Positions 35,146 through 44,667 are shown, counted from the first letter of the stretch. The stretch: DNA of 64,000 nt from Planctomycetota bacterium (GCA_014381825.1 JACNKX010000077.1:1-64000); one strand, 5' to 3'. Notes: generated by a model not told the origin, from the sequence alone. Numbers and translations: made by a program.

Positions 35146-36375
35146 CTAACGTCGAGCTTTATAGTTTTCTCGTAATGAGGCACTGTCTTGAAACACGCCC
35201 GCTGCCGCAACAGGCAGATCAGGAACCAAGGAGTCGGTTAGGTATTCGATGATCCCGGCGACGGCCCCCTGTCGTTTACTTCCGCGAGCGCGAATGAGTT
35301 TGCAGTCCGCGTATGAAGGACCGAGCGAGCGACGCCGAGTTTCGTCACAAACTCGCTCGAATAGGCCATCTTCTAACTCGAACAATCGTCCGTAGACAAA
35401 TAGTGTCGCTGGATTAAACAAGTTGATCGCCGTGGCGAGCGCGAAGGCCAGTCTATTGCAAACGGCCTGCAACTCATTTTGCACGTCCAACTCGCGGCGC
35501 TGAACCGCGTCGACAATCTCATTGATCTCAATACGCCGCCCGATTCGTTCCGAGACGAACCAGGCGAGTGCCGAGTCGCTTGCCACAGTTTCCAAGCACC
35601 CGCGCGCGCCGCAACCGCACACGCGCCCGCCTTCTTCGATCGGAATGTGTCCAATTTCTCCCGCTAGTCCGCTGTGACCGGTTAGCAGACGCCCGCCACT
35701 GATAATCCCCAGCCCAAGGCCCGTGCTGATATCGAGCATACCGAAATCATCGCGACCCTGGGCTGCGCCGTATCGACGCTCGGCCAAGCAGAGCGCGTGT
35801 GTTTCCTGGAGCAAAATGCAGTTGATCCCCAACCGTTCACTCAAGTCTCGACTCGGCGAATGTCCGTTGGTCATTGGCACATTGGGCGACAGCAGGCCTA
35901 GTTCATGGCGATAATCGAGAAGGCCCGGAAGACTGATGCCCATCCCAAGTGTCGAGCCATCGAGGCCGCTGACCAACCGTTGGGCATGATAGACAGCGTC
36001 ACGAAGGAAACGCTCGTAGGTCATCGGAGTTTCAAACGCGACTTCGCCTTCGGAATGCAAGATGCCATCCATTCCAGCTGTCACGAAGCGGCACTCGCCA
36101 GCGTCAATTACCAATCCGAGAACTTGCGCCGTTTGGTTCGCGAGCCGCAATTGCTTTGCCGGTCGGCCCCGCCCGTTCTCCTTAACGTCATATTCTTCTA
36201 ACAATCCGGCTCGCAACAGCGACGCAACAGCCTTCGAAACGGTCGGGGCGCTGGTGTTCATGCGGCGTGAAACATCCGCACGCGAGCAAGGTCCGTGGTT
36301 CTGTAAGACTCGCATCACGCTGCGTTCATTCAAACGGCTAAGCAGCTGAGGCTGTGCTGGGGCATCCGTTGACAT
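35146..36375 (-). CDS. ROK family transcriptional regulator
   Basis: 409 aa from the ATG at 36375. Winged-helix N-terminus (LNERSVMRVLQNHGPCSRAD, RRMNTSAPTVSKAVASL), followed by the ROK sugar kinase-like fold with the zinc-binding CGCGARGCLE motif and GEIGHIPIEEGG; ATP-like DIS loop TGLGLGIISGG. This is the NagC/Mlc/XylR repressor layout, usually controlled by a sugar or sugar phosphate. An earlier TTG (36444) is in frame but the family starts at the chosen ATG. A palindrome 68 bases upstream of the start looks like its operator. The PSD1 operon lies downstream on the same strand, and the VWA gene is divergent. Confidence 0.88.
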   Translation of the reverse strand: MSTDAPAQPQLLSRLNERSVMRVLQNHGPCSRADVSRRMNTSAPTVSKAVASLLRAGLLEEYDVKENGRGRPAKQLRLANQTAQVLGLVIDAGECRFVTAGMDGILHSEGEVAFETPMTYERFLRDAVYHAQRLVSGLDGSTLGMGISLPGLLDYRHELGLLSPNVPMTNGHSPSRDLSERLGINCILLQETHALCLAERRYGAAQGRDDFGMLDISTGLGLGIISGGRLLTGHSGLAGEIGHIPIEEGGRVCGCGARGCLETVASDSALAWFVSERIGRRIEINEIVDAVQRRELDVQNELQAVCNRLAFALATAINLFNPATLFVYGRLFELEDGLFERVCDETRRRSLGPSYADCKLIRARGSKRQGAVAGIIEYLTDSLVPDLPVAAAGVFQDSASLRENYKARR

Positions 36376-36442
36376 GGGCCTACGACGTAGCGCGTGAAGG
36401 TATTGGTAAAGAGGCAGGTTAAACTTGCCGCGAATAGATGTC

Positions 36443-36465
36443 AATGTTATTTACGAAATATCATT
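36443..36465. promoter_or_regulatory. Operator-like palindrome in the ROK/VWA divergent region
   Basis: AATGTTATTT (36443-36452), spacer ACG, AAATATCATT (36456-36465): nine of ten positions match as inverted halves. AT-rich TTATTT...AAATA dyads resemble NagC/Mlc operators of ROK repressors. It is 68 bases before the ROK start. Confidence 0.55.
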
Positions 36466-36608
36466 AACTTAATGTCGACGAAATTGAAACGCGAGTGGGC
36501 GAAGCGTTCATGCGTCCCAGTTGGAGGCGGAGTATGTAGCTTGCTTTACAAGGATGATCTCGACAGAATGCATGAAGAGCGGGGGCAATCGCTCGCGGAA
36601 CAGAGATT

Positions 36609-37772
36609 ATGCAACTTTCGTGCGTCCATTGTGGAAAGCAGTTTTCGATCTCGGTCGATCAACTCGGCGGAGCAGGTCGATGTCCGCATTGTCGCGGCGA
36701 AATCCGCCTTCCTAAAGCGGAAGATCCCAACGAACAGCCTGAGGATCTCCCCGCAGAACACAGCCCGTGGTGGGAGAACTCCGTCTCGGGACTCACTTCA
36801 CTCGTCTTCCATCTGATACTGATCTTGATCTTTGCATTAATCAAGTTCGGTGGACAGAGCGGCGAAGGACTGGCAGAAGATGTTCTGATCGGCGAACTCC
36901 CCTCAGTTCAACTCGGCGACGCACAAGACGAAGAGTTGTCTCAAGAGGAACAGCCGACCAGCGAAGAGTCGGCAGAGGAACTCGACGAAATGCTCGAAGT
37001 CGAACCGCCTATCGAACCAACGACCGACGATTTTTCCGATGAACAGCTTGCCGTTGTCTCGCCATCAACCAGCGGTAGTGATTCTGGCTCTTTCGATCTC
37101 GGCACGGTGACCGTCGGAGGCGGTTCGATGGCAGGCGGCGGCTGGGACGGATTCCTTCAGAACCTTCGACGCAACGGGCTAGATATCGTGATCACGTTCG
37201 ACAGCACAGGCAGCATGGGTGGCGAAATCCGCGAAGTCAAAGAGCAGGTTAAACGGATCGGCGGCACACTCTTGAAGATGGTTCCGAAAGCTCGCATCAG
37301 CATCTGCACTTATCGCGACAACGGCGACGCTTTCGTCGTTCGTGGGTTGCCACTGACGAGCGACATTACCGAGATTGATGAATTTTTGGCCGGTATTGAC
37401 GCGGATGGCGGAGGCGACGAGCCAGAAGCAGTCCAAGAAGGTTTGCGATGGGCAGTCGATAACAATCAGTTCCGGACCAATGCACGCAAGATGCTGTTGC
37501 TGTTCGGCGATGCTCCACCCCATCGGCAGGATCACGGTACGTGCTTAAGCATTGCCTCGGACTTTCAACGCGAACACAGTGGTATCGTTAGTACGGTCAC
37601 GTGCCGACGCGGTACTCGACTCGATGAATTCATCGAAATCGCTGAAATGGGCGGCGGCGAGGCGTTTTTGACGAGCGACGAACGCCAAATCATGGAGCAG
37701 CTGATCGTGCTAGTCTTTGGAAGTCGCTTCCGAAGTAAGGTACTCGAAGCATTCGAGATTATGGGCCGATGA
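36609..37772 (+). CDS. VWA-domain membrane protein with N-terminal zinc ribbon
   Basis: 387 aa. Zinc ribbon at the N-terminus (SCVHCGKQF ... RCPHCRGEIRLP), one TM helix at about 57-75 (LVFHLILILIFALIKFGG), an acidic Glu/Asp-rich linker (about 80-150), then a von Willebrand A domain: MIDAS DSTGSM in IVITFDSTGSMGGEI, with later MIDAS segments near GDAPPHRQDH. So the zinc domain is cytoplasmic and VWA extracytoplasmic. The MIDAS DxTxS (DSTGSM) and a middle DADGGGDEPEAVQEGLRWA stretch indicate an intact metal site. Such proteins probably mediate adhesion or complex assembly; no partner is visible. It is divergent from the ROK gene. Confidence 0.85.
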   Translation: MQLSCVHCGKQFSISVDQLGGAGRCPHCRGEIRLPKAEDPNEQPEDLPAEHSPWWENSVSGLTSLVFHLILILIFALIKFGGQSGEGLAEDVLIGELPSVQLGDAQDEELSQEEQPTSEESAEELDEMLEVEPPIEPTTDDFSDEQLAVVSPSTSGSDSGSFDLGTVTVGGGSMAGGGWDGFLQNLRRNGLDIVITFDSTGSMGGEIREVKEQVKRIGGTLLKMVPKARISICTYRDNGDAFVVRGLPLTSDITEIDEFLAGIDADGGGDEPEAVQEGLRWAVDNNQFRTNARKMLLLFGDAPPHRQDHGTCLSIASDFQREHSGIVSTVTCRRGTRLDEFIEIAEMGGGEAFLTSDERQIMEQLIVLVFGSRFRSKVLEAFEIMGR

Positions 37773-37796
37773 TTCTTCGCCCGACCGGAAGGTCGT

Positions 37797-38156
37797 TCAA
37801 AACGCGAGAATCGCATCATCTAAAGTATCGTGAATCTGGAAGACCGTTCCGTCCAGGTTCAACATTTTATAGGCGTCGCGAATTCCAGCTGTCATCCCAC
37901 ACAGCTTTAACTGACCGTCATTCGCCAAAACGCGTTTCTTGGCACGCAACAGCCCATTAATCACGGCGGTCGAGCAATGTACGACGCGGCCAAAGTCCAC
38001 GATTGCTTTGTTGGGCTGTTCCGTTCCAACCAACAGCAGCAATTCGTCTTGCAGCTGGGTCACAGTGGTCGTATCGAATAACTTGGGATCGATCAATTCA
38101 ATGACCAGAACGTCGCCTGCAAGCCGTACGATTAAGTGCTGATACTCGCTCCACAT
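37797..38156 (-). CDS. STAS domain protein (anti-sigma factor antagonist-like)
   Basis: 119 aa from ATG 38156 (GTG 38201 also in frame). SpoIIAA-like fold: VLVIELIDPKLFDTTTVTQLQDEL, AIVDFGRVVHCSTAVINGLL with the phosphorylatable serine at HCSTAV, and the C-terminal LKLCGMTAGIRDAYKMLNLDG. STAS antagonists are dephosphorylated to release sigma factor from an anti-sigma kinase. No RsbW/RsbT kinase or PP2C is next to it. 24 bases separate its stop from that of the converging VWA gene. Confidence 0.82.
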   Translation of the reverse strand: MWSEYQHLIVRLAGDVLVIELIDPKLFDTTTVTQLQDELLLLVGTEQPNKAIVDFGRVVHCSTAVINGLLRAKKRVLANDGQLKLCGMTAGIRDAYKMLNLDGTVFQIHDTLDDAILAF

Positions 38157-38267
38157 CGAAGAGTCGGGCCGATGCCTCTGCTCCAGGGTGCCACATCTCA
38201 CGGTTCCAGCCAGCGAACGCCAGTTTAAAGAGAAGGCTGATTCGAGGGAAGCCAGTAAGTCGCAAAA

Positions 38268-39110
38268 TTACTCAGCATCCGGCTCGACATCTTGCCACGG
38301 GTTCACCCAGTCGCCCCAGTGTTCAAGATACAGTTCATACGCCGCAACGTCTTCCGCTCGTTCAACCAGCCATGCATGTGCGTCAGCGATCAGCTCCTGC
38401 TCGCGATCAAGCGTTAGCTGGCCGATCATGACAGCGGCTCGAAGAAAGACAAAGTATGTATCGAGAACGTCGCAGCGGCAATAATCATTGATTTCGGCGA
38501 TCTTCCCTTCGGCAAACAGATCCTGCACCATGTGACCCTGGACTGACATTTTTCCTGGTTTTCCAAGCATCGTTGCGGCAAGGTTCAAACCGCCGTTGAG
38601 CCGAGAAGCACCGAAGTTCGTCATCAACTCGTAAAGATCGAAGTGCGCCGATGCATTAAAACGATTGCGAGGTTGCGAGTAGCTCTTGCCGTGAATGTCG
38701 AACCACGCCGGCAGACTCAATCCAAAGCGAAAGGCCGCAAGTTCCATCAATGGAATGTCGAACGTCCGGCCATTGAAAGTGACAAACGTCGGGTGGCGAT
38801 ACGCTTCCCAACCACGCCAAAAATGCTCCGTAATGATGTGCGGACGAAACTCAGGATCGTCCAACGCCACGATGTCTAGTAACTGGAAATCGGCAGCGAC
38901 TTTAGCAACAACAACCGACACGGGATATTGAAACGAATAGGGAATGAAGTCGCTTTCGTACTTCGCCATTAACTCCTCGCGATAACGGGCGATCGCATCT
39001 TCCGGCGACAGTCCTTCCCCAGGATAGCGGATCTTCGAAACTAGCTGCCCGTCCGCAACACTTTCAATATCGAAGACGAGATAACGTACCTGTGAGCTGT
39101 TTGCCGCCAC
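38268..39110 (-). CDS. Predicted 3'-5' exonuclease, PolB-like (DnaQ fold)
   Basis: 280 aa. The GTG at 39110 is chosen: it follows AAGGG by eight bases and starts four bases after the TGA of the upstream gene, while the longer TTG start would overlap it. DEDD exonuclease motifs: FDIES (Exo I), TFNGRTFDIPLM (Exo II), and YCRCDVLDTYFVFLR (Exo III, D-x3-Y type). It matches the PolB-like exonuclease 2 family found alone in bacteria. It would process nucleic acid 3' ends; substrate unknown. It is the third gene of a probable operon with a small membrane protein and a DUF1559 protein. Confidence 0.85.
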   Translation of the reverse strand: MAANSSQVRYLVFDIESVADGQLVSKIRYPGEGLSPEDAIARYREELMAKYESDFIPYSFQYPVSVVVAKVAADFQLLDIVALDDPEFRPHIITEHFWRGWEAYRHPTFVTFNGRTFDIPLMELAAFRFGLSLPAWFDIHGKSYSQPRNRFNASAHFDLYELMTNFGASRLNGGLNLAATMLGKPGKMSVQGHMVQDLFAEGKIAEINDYCRCDVLDTYFVFLRAAVMIGQLTLDREQELIADAHAWLVERAEDVAAYELYLEHWGDWVNPWQDVEPDAE

Positions 39111-39114
39111 TCTA

Positions 39115-39447
39115 TCAGCCCTTTTGTTTGGAACTGTCAACAGCGATCATTACAACTCCCGCGAGTGCAACACCAATGCCCAGCCACTTCAAGACGCTTG
39201 CCGTACCCTGCCCTCGGTTCAACGCGGCCTCGACACGCTGTTGAAGATCGTCTTCGGCGGAGTGCGCATCCGCAGATTCAGAATCGTCGTGCGAGTGAGT
39301 GGCTGCCATGTGCAGTTCGCCCGACGTTTCGAGTTCGTGTTCCAGCTCGCCACGTAAAGCAGCTCGACCGCCAAATAGTTTAGGAACGGCAAAGGCCGCC
39401 GCCATCAGGACAACGCCAGTCAGCAAGACAACATGAGGGAGTTTCAT
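39115..39447 (-). CDS. Small membrane protein with a charged central region
   Basis: 110 aa from ATG 39447. Helix at about 5-23 (VVLLTGVVLMAAAFAVP) and another near the C-terminus (VLKWLGIGVALAGVVMIAVD), with a Glu/Asp/His-rich middle (HMAATHSHDDSESADAHSAEDD) that could bind metal. No family recognised. It lies nine bases after the DUF1559 gene and four bases before the exonuclease. Confidence 0.7.
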   Translation of the reverse strand: MKLPHVVLLTGVVLMAAAFAVPKLFGGRAALRGELEHELETSGELHMAATHSHDDSESADAHSAEDDLQQRVEAALNRGQGTASVLKWLGIGVALAGVVMIAVDSSKQKG

Positions 39448-39455
39448 CGCAGATC

Positions 39456-40469
39456 TCAATAAGTGTGCTCAGAGATGCTCACGGCGTTCCCATCATCAAT
39501 CGAAACGATGTAGGCCAAGGCGATCGCATCAACATTATTAGGCACAAGGGCAACGTGTCCGTCTGCAAAAACAGAGTTCACGCCACCAGGGTGTCGGCTT
39601 CGCGGCGAAGCCGATAAAAAGTTCGTATAGGCTCCCACCGAGCAAGGCATCTTCGAGATCAAGGCACCGACGGGATCGGAACAACTATAGAGTCGATCAC
39701 CCCAACTGACTTGAGAATTCGGAGTCTGGGCACCACCTAGACTAACGGGCGAGTAACCCGCACCGCCGAATTGCACGGGATTCACGGTATCGTGCATATC
39801 CAAGGCGATCTGACTCGAGCCGGTCCAAGGCAGCGCCCAAGCTCCACGTTGATCGTCGTCAACCGCTCGCGTTAATACTTCACTGACAACAATTGTATTG
39901 CTCGTGCCATCGAGAATGGAGGCCAAGCGATGTCGCTTGTTGCCCACCAAGACTCCTGGAAATCGATTTTGCAGCTCGACATGATAGGGACTGACGTAGG
40001 CGGCGTAGTTTCCTTTTGCGAATCGTTTTCCATTGGTCAGCGTCGGGTGGACGAACACGCGGTTCTTTGCCGAATCGCTGGGGCAACTCAATGTCGGAAC
40101 GAACTGTTCCTGCGGTTCGGCCGTTTGCAGAAAGATCGATCGCGAAAAATCGAACTGGTCGTGGAGCGTCCCTTGTTCAATCTGATTTAGCAACAACACA
40201 ATCCAGCTGAATTGCTGGCCTGTTCGTGGCTGGTAGTGAGTGTTCGACGGCTGCACGATTCCAGACGCGGGCAACTGGCGAAAGACATTATGATAGTTCT
40301 GAATCGCGAGGCCGAGCTGCTTCACGTTGTTCTGACACTGCATGCGGCGAGCCGCCTCGCGTGCCGCTTGAACAGCCGGCAACAATAACGAAACGAGAAT
40401 TCCGATGATTGCGATGACAACCAAAAGTTCGACGAGCGTAAATCCTGAACGTTGTGACTTCACTGGCAT
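39456..40469 (-). CDS. DUF1559 family protein with prepilin-type N-terminus
   Basis: 337 aa. Type IV prepilin-like leader ending at G9, then FTLVELLVVIAIIGILVSLLLPAVQAAREAARR with Glu5 of the mature protein; a DUF1559 domain follows, with NVKQLGLAIQNYHN, GTSNTIVVSE and the C-terminal HPGGVNSVFADGHVALVPN. Planctomycetes encode dozens of these type II secretion or pseudopilin-like proteins. Assembly partners such as pilD or gspE are not present here. AAGGGG precedes the ATG closely. First gene of the operon with the small membrane protein and exonuclease. Confidence 0.94.
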   Translation of the reverse strand: MPVKSQRSGFTLVELLVVIAIIGILVSLLLPAVQAAREAARRMQCQNNVKQLGLAIQNYHNVFRQLPASGIVQPSNTHYQPRTGQQFSWIVLLLNQIEQGTLHDQFDFSRSIFLQTAEPQEQFVPTLSCPSDSAKNRVFVHPTLTNGKRFAKGNYAAYVSPYHVELQNRFPGVLVGNKRHRLASILDGTSNTIVVSEVLTRAVDDDQRGAWALPWTGSSQIALDMHDTVNPVQFGGAGYSPVSLGGAQTPNSQVSWGDRLYSCSDPVGALISKMPCSVGAYTNFLSASPRSRHPGGVNSVFADGHVALVPNNVDAIALAYIVSIDDGNAVSISEHTY

Positions 40470-40613
40470 TCCCCTTATCGCAACACGAACGTGTCCTTCC
40501 CGCGTGAATACGCGACTGGCTTACGAAAAACCATTGAAGCTGTTACCTAACGCAAATGCAAGAGAAAGAAATACATTTCAAGCACCAATGCGAAAGAAAG
40601 TCTACGGATCGCA

Positions 40614-41393
40614 TTACGACCAGTTCGGTGGTCGCTTCTCGAAAAACGCGGCGAGCCCTTCTTGGGCCGCTTCGGTCGTACGCGCCGTTGCGCTGGCGGC
40701 AGCGCCTGCGGAAAGAAGGACGCCCAAATGTTCGCCGATGTTTTCGTTGATCATTCGCTTCGTAAGCAAGAGCGATTCGCGTGCCGAGGCGGCACACTCC
40801 TCCGCCAACGCGTGAGCCCGAGCCCAAACTAATTCATCTTTGACAAGTTCGTGAAACAAATGAACGCGTCTGGCCTCTTCCGCATCGATCATTCGTGCGG
40901 ACAACAGCAAGTTCGCGGCGTAGCCAGCGCCGATCCGGAACGTCAACAATGGCGAGACGAGCCCGGCGACAAGACCGCGACGTGGTTCAGGGAAGCCGAA
41001 GCTTGCTCCTTCGCCAGCAACCACAATATCACAAGCCAACACGAGCCCCGCGCCACCCGCGACCGCAGGGCCGTTCACCGCAGCGATGATCGGTTTCGGA
41101 AAGCGGAGCATCGCTTCGATTAAGTCTTTGTATTGAACGGCGTCGTTGTACCATTGCGATTGCGCGTCGGGCTGCCCGCTCGTGGCGAGCATTTCCCCCA
41201 GATCCATCCCTGAGCAAAACGCCTCGCCGGCACCCGTCAAGATCACGGCGCGGACGCTTCGTTCCTGTCGAAAGTCCTCGAACGCCTGCCATAGTTCCGA
41301 CATCGTCTCGCGCGACAGAGCATTTCGTTTATCGCGACGATTCAGGATGATCGTTCCGCTCGGAACGTGCTTCTTCAATTCGACGAGTGGCAT
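40614..41393 (-). CDS. Enoyl-CoA hydratase/isomerase family protein
   Basis: 259 aa crotonase fold. RDKRNALSRETMSEL, the oxyanion-hole block GEAFCSGMDLGEM, AAVNGPAVAGGAGLVLACD, and the catalytic glutamate in FGFPEPRRGL. The family hydrates 2-enoyl-CoA or shifts double bonds. It is alone on the minus strand between the DUF1559 operon and a kinase; no other beta-oxidation gene is close, so the specific substrate is not deducible. Confidence 0.9.
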   Translation of the reverse strand: MPLVELKKHVPSGTIILNRRDKRNALSRETMSELWQAFEDFRQERSVRAVILTGAGEAFCSGMDLGEMLATSGQPDAQSQWYNDAVQYKDLIEAMLRFPKPIIAAVNGPAVAGGAGLVLACDIVVAGEGASFGFPEPRRGLVAGLVSPLLTFRIGAGYAANLLLSARMIDAEEARRVHLFHELVKDELVWARAHALAEECAASARESLLLTKRMINENIGEHLGVLLSAGAAASATARTTEAAQEGLAAFFEKRPPNWS

Positions 41394-41460
41394 CGGCTCA
41401 ACTCACGCGGTTTCAAATCAACCAATCCCTCATCGTACAAACATGCACACGCTGCGCGCA

Positions 41461-44400
41461 CTACCGAGGGACAAGATACGTTCCCGCAAGCCGATCGCTG
41501 ATGCTTCGCCTCGGGTGCAAGACGGAAACGACGAGGAGGACACCGACCAGCAGCACTGCTCCCCAGGACGCCACAGGTGTCAGAGTCGGAAACGCATGTC
41601 CGCCATCCATCTGAGCCATTCCTACGCTCGCCAGCGCCAGCGCGATCGGCGCGGGGACCATCGCCCGCCAAAACATTCTTAATCCCGAGGCTCGTTTGCC
41701 GTCACGGCGCACAGCAACGACATTGAACATCCGCAACAGCAAGCCGCCTTTGAAAAACAGGGCGGCGAACAACGATGGAAACCACACGAACTCGAACCAA
41801 ACCAATGCCATCATTCCTGGGATGGCTCCCAAGCTATAAACCCCCGTCGTGGTTCCTCGAGCGAAAACAGCTATCGGAGATTGGTTGGCTGCCGCCATTT
41901 GTTCAATGATGGGCTGCACCACCGCATCCGCTTCAAGCAACGCCTCTTCCGTCGGCGCCGGTCGCTTCGCGAGTCTTTCAAGTCGCTGGCGGCTTCTAGG
42001 CGGCAGCGACAGCGTGAAGGCGTTGCTCCAAGTATTCGGGTCTTGAATGGTTGTGCGATGATGTCCAGCAATCCAAGTTCGGATCTGTTCCGTGGTCTTC
42101 GTTGAGTTTGGTATAACTTTGTGAGCTTCGAGTAACGTCACTGCTGACTTCAGCTCGTACACTTCAGGGCTTAGAACCTGCTCAGTCGTTTGGCGATTTA
42201 TGACGAATCCCGTCATTGCCAGAGTGGCGGCTGTGCTTAGCGAAGCCGCAATACAGCAGAACATCAACGCAAATCGCTTTTTTCGCGAGACGGATGGAAC
42301 TCCCTCAAGCAATTCCCTCAGTCGATGACCAGTCGTCTCTAAGGAAGTCAGGTTCGCAAGCTTGTCGATAGTGTCGCGTGCTGAAAGCGGAATCAACAAA
42401 GGCGATCGTCGCCCGCGCCGCTTCTTCGGAACCGTCATCGCGTGAGCGACTTCGGCGATGAACTTGATACAGGGCTGGTCGTATTCGCTGGACGTTAACC
42501 GCGGAGACACTTCACTCACGGGTTTGCTTGTTACCGGAGCAGCGATATCGAGCAGCTTTAATCTTCCATCGCTTCCTATCCACAGCCGATCGAGAGCCAA
42601 TCGCTTGGGCAACGTGCTGTCCGCCCCTGACATCTTCAATTCCTCGGCCAGATCGCTCAACCAATATCGTATCGACGACCAGTCAGGATCGCCCTGCATG
42701 GCGTCCGCAATCGCTTCGCCGCGCGGAGCTTCGTAAGCATCCCAGACATCATCGCCTTCCACCCCGTTCGCCAGCCAGCGCAATCGCCCCGGTCGACTGA
42801 TGTTGCGGATCGATTCGGAAACTGGTTGCAAGTTATTCTGAGTTCGCCGATGAATCCATACGCGTCGCAGCAGTCGCGTGTCGTATGCCAAGACCAACTT
42901 GCTGTCATCGTTCTGGACAAGCGTATCAAGTACTGCGAACGGACCGATTGTAGGCAGAGCTTCTAGTTGAGGTAGCGGAACATCGTCTACGCTCCACGCT
43001 TGGCGACCCTCGTCGCGCTGGCGCGATACCACCGTCACTCCGCCGATGCGATCATGAAGTCCAGCGTATCCGTTTGTTCTCCGAGCTGTCGAAAACATGG
43101 TGAAGAACATTATGACGTAGGCGGGTCCCAACAGCATCGTAAAGATCATCGATGGTGCCACGGAAAGGTCGTTGAACGACGCTCCTGCAAAGACCAACGC
43201 GTGGGTGATTGAAAACATGGAAGGCCAGACAACGAAAAACGCCGCTCTGGCCAGCGCGCGACCAAAACTCGGATTACTTCCGCCAGCGTCGACCACCCGT
43301 AGACGCAGCAAGGACTTCCCGATACTCGTTCCCCAATGCGACTCGGAGGTGCCGTAGTAGAGAATCGTTAACGACACGGTGACGAAGGAGCTGATGATAA
43401 ACGGATTGGTCTCCAACGCTTGTATCTCTTCGGGACCAATGATTCCAGGATGGACGAACACTGTGAACGGTGTCATACACATGCTCAGCAGCGTCATGTC
43501 GATGATGCTCGCCAGCGTGCGCAGTCCTAGCAAGGCAGGAGTCGGCGCGGTGGTGCTGAACGGTAGCAGCTCCTGCCGCAGGCTCTCGTAATCGCGATAC
43601 CGTTGCTCTGGCAGCTTGTGTAAGCAGCGCGCCAGGACGTTGGCCAAGCCCTTTGGGATGTCGGGCCGAAGTTGATCGGCGCGCGGTGCCGGCTGCTCCA
43701 AAACGGTCGCGAGAAGCTGAACAAAGTTTTTCCCGCGGAACGGTGTATCGCCCGTGAGCAGATAGAACAGTGTTACGGCCACCGAGTAAATATCGCTGCG
43801 AATATCCAGTTCGTCGCCGCGTAGCTGCTCCGGCGAAGCGAATGCCGGCGTGCCAAGCACTTGACCGGCGAAAGTCAGCTCTGTTCGTGAGATATCATCA
43901 CGCGGGCCTGTCGAGATCGAAAGACCGAAGTCACCGATCTTGACAGTGCCATCAGGTTCGATGAAGCAATTGGCTGGCTTCACGTCGCGATGAAGCACGC
44001 CCTTTTCGCGCGCGGCTTCAAGGCCATCGATAACTTGCAGAATCGCGTCAACGGCTCGCGAGACTGGTAACGGACCGTTCTTTGCGACTTGTTCTGCCAG
44101 CGTCCCACCGCGCACTAGCTCCATGCTGATGATCGGTACGTCTTCTACTTCGTCCGTGCCGAACACGTAAACACTGTTAGGATGATTGATTGATGCAGCA
44201 AGTCGCCCTTCGCGTAGGAACCGCTTGCGGGCTTCGGTGTTGTCCAGCGAACGAGCCAAGATCTTCAATGCGACACGACGACCCGTTTCAGTTTGATCCG
44301 CCTCATAAACGACACCCATGCCGCCGCGGCCAAGCCGCCGGACGATCTTGTATCCGCCAAACTCCTCTCCAGCAGCGAGTTGCTTCATCGAAGTCGATGG

Positions 44401-44571
44401 AACGGGCTGATTTGCCACATCACCGGTTTGCTCAGGCTGGGAACCTTCGGGATGAAACGAAGTCGTCACGTCACGCAAACCAGCTCGCATCAAACAAGCA
44501 GGACAAAGCTCGCCCGGTGAATTGGCCGGGAATTCCTTTCCACAGTCGGCGCATGTGCGTGAGTTCGACAT
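41461..44571 (-). CDS. Ser/Thr kinase with RDD, pseudokinase-like and second RDD-like domains
   Basis: 1036 aa. N-terminal zinc knuckle (CADCGKEF, CPACL). Active Hanks kinase at about 74-335: GRGGMG loop, K103 (VALK), H194-R-D196, N201, D214-F-G. Then an RDD membrane domain (about 350-516) with GTSIGKSLLRLRVVD and GLHDRIGGVTVV. Residues about 541-760 look like a degenerate kinase: TIGPFAVLDTLV replaces the glycine loop, and DRLWIGSDGRLKLLDIAAPV replaces the catalytic and DFG segments (no HRD, no DFG). A TM segment (767-790) and another RDD-like end (GGLLLRMFNVVAVRRDGKR ... SISDRLAGTYLV) follow. It lies downstream of an ECF sigma gene on the same strand, as in planctomycete sigma-kinase loci. 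The order kinase-RDD-pseudokinase-RDD is uncommon. Confidence 0.86.
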   Translation of the reverse strand: MSNSRTCADCGKEFPANSPGELCPACLMRAGLRDVTTSFHPEGSQPEQTGDVANQPVPSTSMKQLAAGEEFGGYKIVRRLGRGGMGVVYEADQTETGRRVALKILARSLDNTEARKRFLREGRLAASINHPNSVYVFGTDEVEDVPIISMELVRGGTLAEQVAKNGPLPVSRAVDAILQVIDGLEAAREKGVLHRDVKPANCFIEPDGTVKIGDFGLSISTGPRDDISRTELTFAGQVLGTPAFASPEQLRGDELDIRSDIYSVAVTLFYLLTGDTPFRGKNFVQLLATVLEQPAPRADQLRPDIPKGLANVLARCLHKLPEQRYRDYESLRQELLPFSTTAPTPALLGLRTLASIIDMTLLSMCMTPFTVFVHPGIIGPEEIQALETNPFIISSFVTVSLTILYYGTSESHWGTSIGKSLLRLRVVDAGGSNPSFGRALARAAFFVVWPSMFSITHALVFAGASFNDLSVAPSMIFTMLLGPAYVIMFFTMFSTARRTNGYAGLHDRIGGVTVVSRQRDEGRQAWSVDDVPLPQLEALPTIGPFAVLDTLVQNDDSKLVLAYDTRLLRRVWIHRRTQNNLQPVSESIRNISRPGRLRWLANGVEGDDVWDAYEAPRGEAIADAMQGDPDWSSIRYWLSDLAEELKMSGADSTLPKRLALDRLWIGSDGRLKLLDIAAPVTSKPVSEVSPRLTSSEYDQPCIKFIAEVAHAMTVPKKRRGRRSPLLIPLSARDTIDKLANLTSLETTGHRLRELLEGVPSVSRKKRFALMFCCIAASLSTAATLAMTGFVINRQTTEQVLSPEVYELKSAVTLLEAHKVIPNSTKTTEQIRTWIAGHHRTTIQDPNTWSNAFTLSLPPRSRQRLERLAKRPAPTEEALLEADAVVQPIIEQMAAANQSPIAVFARGTTTGVYSLGAIPGMMALVWFEFVWFPSLFAALFFKGGLLLRMFNVVAVRRDGKRASGLRMFWRAMVPAPIALALASVGMAQMDGGHAFPTLTPVASWGAVLLVGVLLVVSVLHPRRSISDRLAGTYLVPR

Positions 44572-44667
44572 ATTTCAAATCCTCGGCAAATAGATTGGCT
44601 TCCGAGGATTAATGACAAGATTTCGAGCGAGGGTTACAGAAAAAATTCGGAAACTTCTACAACCCGC

